DNA from: Oscillospiraceae bacterium
Lineage (GTDB): Bacteria; Bacillota; Clostridia; Oscillospirales; Ruminococcaceae
DNA: 8,370 nt
Direction of reading: 5' to 3'
Assembly (NCBI GenBank): GCA_014796735.1
Contig: JAAVIG010000184.1
Location: 1 to 8,370 of the forward strand
This document shows positions 6,081 through 8,370 of the stretch, piece by piece. The position numbers were made by a program, and so were the translations under genes. Numbering within the stretch: position 1 is the first letter of the stretch; each line of letters starts with the position of its first letter. Below the pieces are notes generated by a model. The model was not told where the DNA came from, made no database searches, and worked only from the letters and a program-made list of their open reading frames with translations.

Positions 6081-6830
6081 TTATTTTCTGTTTCCGAACA
6101 AGGCGCTGCCTACTCTTACTATATTCGATCCGTGAAGCACGGCTTGTTCATAATCCTGAGACATTCCCATAGACAAGGTATCGATGCCGTTTCCGTATTT
6201 GGAACGGAAGTCGTTATACAAACGCTCCATAGCTTCAAAATAGCGTTCGCTGCTGCCGTTCAAAGCGGGAGGCGGTATTGCCATAAAGCCTTTCAGCTTT
6301 ACCCCCGAAAGCTCGACACATCGCGAAACAAGCTCGTCCAAGCCTTCAACCGAAACTCCGCCCTTGCTGTCCTCGTTTCCTATATTTACCTCAATAAGAA
6401 TATCCATAACCTTGTTGAGCCTTACGGCCCTTTTGTCTATTTCCTCCGCTAACTTTACGCTGTCAACCGAATGGATCAGACTGACCTTATCAATTATATA
6501 CTTAACTTTATTATTTTGCAAGCCCCCAATAAAATGAATTTCGGCTTTTTTGTCATAAAATTCATATTTTCCGAGAAATTCCTGAACGCGATTTTCGCCT
6601 AACAGGTCTATCCCGAGGGAAGCCGCATAGTTTACCTTTTCATAAGGCACTGTCTTTGTTACCGCCATAAGCCTTACGCTGTCAGTGCGCCCCGCCTTAA
6701 GCTTCGCCTTTTCTATATTTTCCGTAATTAACTTATAGCTGTCTCCGATACGGATAAATTCTTCACCGAGGACGGTTTTTTCCGCCCCTGTGGTCGCGCC
6801 GCCGCTACTGGAGAACGATCTTTCCGTCAT
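6081..6830 (-). CDS. yggS: YggS/PLPBP-family pyridoxal-phosphate-binding protein
   Basis: This protein binds pyridoxal 5'-phosphate without a known enzymatic reaction and keeps PLP and amino-acid pools balanced; Bacillus YlmE is the counterpart. It is a single-domain alanine-racemase-like barrel of 249 residues from the ATG at 6830. The PLP lysine is K59 in LMAVTKTVP. Further family blocks are LLGENRVQEF (76-85), IHFIGGLQNNK (98-108), SMGMSQDYEQAV (220-231) and VRVGSALFG (238-246), which hold the phosphate and the barrel end. An ATG at 6863 would add 11 residues but has no ribosome binding site, whereas GAAGGG precedes 6830. Even so, about 22 residues precede the usual family start region, a short Ser/Gly-rich leader. 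The start overlaps the end of the HlyD-like gene by 26 bases. Its place before sepF matches many Gram-positive genomes. Confidence 0.93.
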   Translation of the reverse strand: MTERSFSSSGGATTGAEKTVLGEEFIRIGDSYKLITENIEKAKLKAGRTDSVRLMAVTKTVPYEKVNYAASLGIDLLGENRVQEFLGKYEFYDKKAEIHFIGGLQNNKVKYIIDKVSLIHSVDSVKLAEEIDKRAVRLNKVMDILIEVNIGNEDSKGGVSVEGLDELVSRCVELSGVKLKGFMAIPPPALNGSSERYFEAMERLYNDFRSKYGNGIDTLSMGMSQDYEQAVLHGSNIVRVGSALFGNRK

Positions 6831-8040
6831 ACAAATCAGTCCCTTCAACAATAACCGAGTCATATAAGGACAAAAAGCCGTCCTTTTCGGTGGTGTCCCT
6901 GACGAGAGTGTAATCCCCCTCGGTTCGTATTACATCGATCTGCTTAAAATATATGTTTACGCCGACTTTTACGTATACTCCCTTGTTTCCTTCCTCGTCA
7001 AAATGAATGGCGGAGGAGGCGAGCCTTATTCCTTCGGTTTCGTCAAAGAGTATTTTTATCTGAGCGGTACGTCCCAATATGTACTTTTCGTTAAACACGT
7101 CAAAGCCCAGCACTAACATACGGTTTCCCGATTCAAAATCGTCAATGCTTTCCACCGTCGCGGTTATCGGGGTCATATCGCCGCCTATCCGCACGTTAAG
7201 CCGCGCGTTCTTGTAAATATTAAGCGAATCCCCCTTTGGAACAAGACAGACCATTTTCCACTTGTAGTCCGATATTACCTTGCCGATAACGGAGGAGGAA
7301 ACGGAAAGCTGAGGATTTTTTATAATATCCTCGATCTGCTGCTCCGTTAAAGAGGGGATAATATCGTAATTGAGCTTGGTCTCGTAACCGTCCGCGGTGG
7401 TTGCGAAATATCCTGTTTCGCTGAGTGGCAGATCGTGAGGGTAAGACGAGATTTGTGCTTTAAGAGAGGCGATAGTGCTCTCAAGCTGAGAGATCTTGAC
7501 GCCATAATCGCTTGTGGTCCCGTTTATTATCTGACGCTTGCTCTGAAGATTGAGATAATCGTTCTTCAAAGCCGCCGCCGCCTCGTAATCTCCGTCGATA
7601 ACGTTCTGGATAAGCCTTGTGTGACATTCGTATATCTGATTTGAAAAAGCTTCAAGCTGCGAGTTATCGCTGCCTATCAGCTTTTCCGCGTCTTTGAGAA
7701 CCTCTATCTGCTTGTTTAATTCATTGATCCTGAGCTGCAGCGCAAGATCGTTCTGCGAAGAGTATATCTCCGCCACGACCGCGTTTTTTGCAAGCTTTTC
7801 TCCGTCCGAATATACATAGCTGATGATCCCGCTGCCGTTATAGTTCACATACTTTTCGTCGCGGATATAAACCCCCGTTGTCTGGATGTATTCCTCGGAA
7901 TTATAGTGCATAGCGGGCTCGGTTCTTATGGGGTTGCTGTAATGAATGACCAGCTGACTGATAATTGTTACCAACAGAAAGGCAACGACCAAAAACCAGA
8001 CTATGCGGGTTGTAACGGCGACCTGCCTTTTATCCGCCAT
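6805..8040 (-). CDS. HlyD-like membrane-anchored adaptor (membrane fusion protein family)
   Basis: This 411-residue protein has a short basic cytoplasmic start, one membrane span (about 13-34, IVWFLVVAFLLVTIISQLVI) and a large extracytoplasmic part. Residues about 56-95 look like half a lipoyl/barrel-sandwich domain: NGSGIISYVYSDGEKL (68-83). A helical, coiled-coil-like stretch follows (about 97-200). The second barrel-sandwich half would be near SVIGKVISDYKWKMVCLVP (250-268), followed by beta-rich sequence ending in VYVKVGVNIYFKQIDVI (355-371). This domain order is that of HlyD/membrane fusion proteins, which link inner-membrane transporters to outer components in Gram-negatives. No ABC transporter or permease is encoded nearby, and a Gram-positive cell would lack a TolC partner. 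It starts two bases after hfq and overlaps yggS, so it is embedded in the division operon. Family level is fairly secure; function is unknown, and a role at the septum or cell wall is only suggested by context. Confidence 0.78.
   Translation of the reverse strand: MADKRQVAVTTRIVWFLVVAFLLVTIISQLVIHYSNPIRTEPAMHYNSEEYIQTTGVYIRDEKYVNYNGSGIISYVYSDGEKLAKNAVVAEIYSSQNDLALQLRINELNKQIEVLKDAEKLIGSDNSQLEAFSNQIYECHTRLIQNVIDGDYEAAAALKNDYLNLQSKRQIINGTTSDYGVKISQLESTIASLKAQISSYPHDLPLSETGYFATTADGYETKLNYDIIPSLTEQQIEDIIKNPQLSVSSSVIGKVISDYKWKMVCLVPKGDSLNIYKNARLNVRIGGDMTPITATVESIDDFESGNRMLVLGFDVFNEKYILGRTAQIKILFDETEGIRLASSAIHFDEEGNKGVYVKVGVNIYFKQIDVIRTEGDYTLVRDTTEKDGFLSLYDSVIVEGTDLYDGKIVLQ
6841..6846 (-). promoter_or_regulatory. 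Ribosome binding site that favours the inner yggS start
   Basis: GAAGGG on the minus strand is ten bases before the ATG at 6830 and lies within the coding end of the HlyD-like gene. The upstream ATG at 6863 has nothing comparable before it. Confidence 0.6.
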
Positions 8041-8042
8041 AT

Positions 8043-8291
8043 TTACTCGGCGGTGTCTTCCTTATCAAAAGCGTCAAGAAGTGAAATGCTCTTGAAAGGA
8101 GTTATGGTACTGATAGCGTGCTTATATATAAGGTTTTGCTTTCCGTCGGTATCCAGAATAACGGTATAGTTGTCAAAGCCTCTTACAATACCTTTAAACT
8201 GGAATCCGTTGGTAATGAAGATTGTTACGGGTATTTTCTCTTTTCTTGCCTGATTCAAAAAAACGTCCTGTAAATTGATGTCCTTTGCCAT
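8043..8291 (-). CDS. hfq: RNA chaperone Hfq
   Basis: Hfq forms a hexameric Sm-like ring that binds small RNAs and A- or U-rich mRNA segments. The 82-residue product shows the whole fold: the N-terminal helix NLQDVFLNQARKEKIPVTIF (6-25), the Sm1 region with NGFQFKGIVRGFDNYTVIL (28-46), and the Sm2 motif NLIYKHAISTI (53-63), which includes the Y-K-H signature. The tail is short and acidic, as in many Firmicutes. AGAAAGG lies nine bases before the ATG. The upstream 79 bases to the window edge show no clear promoter; one minus frame there ends in a TGA at 8352-8354, which could be the end of an earlier gene. In many bacteria hfq follows miaA, but that gene is not visible here. Confidence 0.95.
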   Translation of the reverse strand: MAKDINLQDVFLNQARKEKIPVTIFITNGFQFKGIVRGFDNYTVILDTDGKQNLIYKHAISTITPFKSISLLDAFDKEDTAE

Positions 8292-8370
8292 GGTATAAAT
8301 CCTTTCTGCGCGTGCGAATAACGATGATCCGCAATAAAAAACCGCAAAATGTCACAATAAACGCCCTGCG

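Noticed and set aside
8292..8370. Possible promoter or upstream gene before hfq
   Set aside because: TTGTGA and TTGCGG occur but without a credible -10 at proper spacing, and the minus-strand frames are too short here to identify any gene.

Overview
The window reads as a chromosomal segment of a Gram-positive Clostridia-type bacterium, plausibly an Oscillospiraceae or Ruminococcaceae relative. SepF, DivIVA, YlmH and a YggS homologue sit together as in the division cluster of Firmicutes. Shine-Dalgarno sites of the AGGAGG type are clear, base composition is intermediate, and the proteins are rich in Lys and Glu. The species assignment is an inference.

All recognisable genes lie on the minus strand, so transcription runs from the right edge to the left. 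In that order they are hfq, a HlyD-like membrane-anchored adaptor, yggS (PLP-binding), sepF, ylmH, divIVA, lspA, an RluD/YlyB-type pseudouridine synthase, a Cof-type HAD phosphatase, and a SAM methyltransferase carrying a C-terminal inorganic-pyrophosphatase-like domain. From hfq to divIVA the gaps are 2 to 34 bases, or the genes overlap, which suggests one operon. The block lspA-rluD follows after 45 bases. The HAD and methyltransferase genes follow after a further 79-base gap and look like a housekeeping tail.

The central block matches the known Bacillus subtilis order yggS(ylmE)-sepF-ylmG-ylmH-divIVA-ileS-ylyA-lspA-ylyB, with ylmG, ileS and ylyA absent from this position. SepF tethers FtsZ to the membrane. 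DivIVA marks curved or septal membrane. YlmH is an S4-domain RNA-binding protein that works on stalled large ribosomal subunits. LspA matures lipoproteins and RluD modifies 23S rRNA. The operon therefore mixes division, envelope and ribosome functions, and here it is headed by the RNA chaperone Hfq.

The left 341 bases contain no intact open frame but do hold a gene. On the minus strand, behind a near-consensus promoter (TTGTTA, 17 bases, TATAAT), lies a BrnT-family toxin gene. It is broken by a one-base deletion in an adenine run and cut by the window edge. This disrupted toxin and the methyltransferase-pyrophosphatase fusion are the most notable items. I found no wholly new system. The rest is a well-known gene neighbourhood with some unusual additions: Hfq at the head, a HlyD-like protein, and long disordered tails on DivIVA and LspA.
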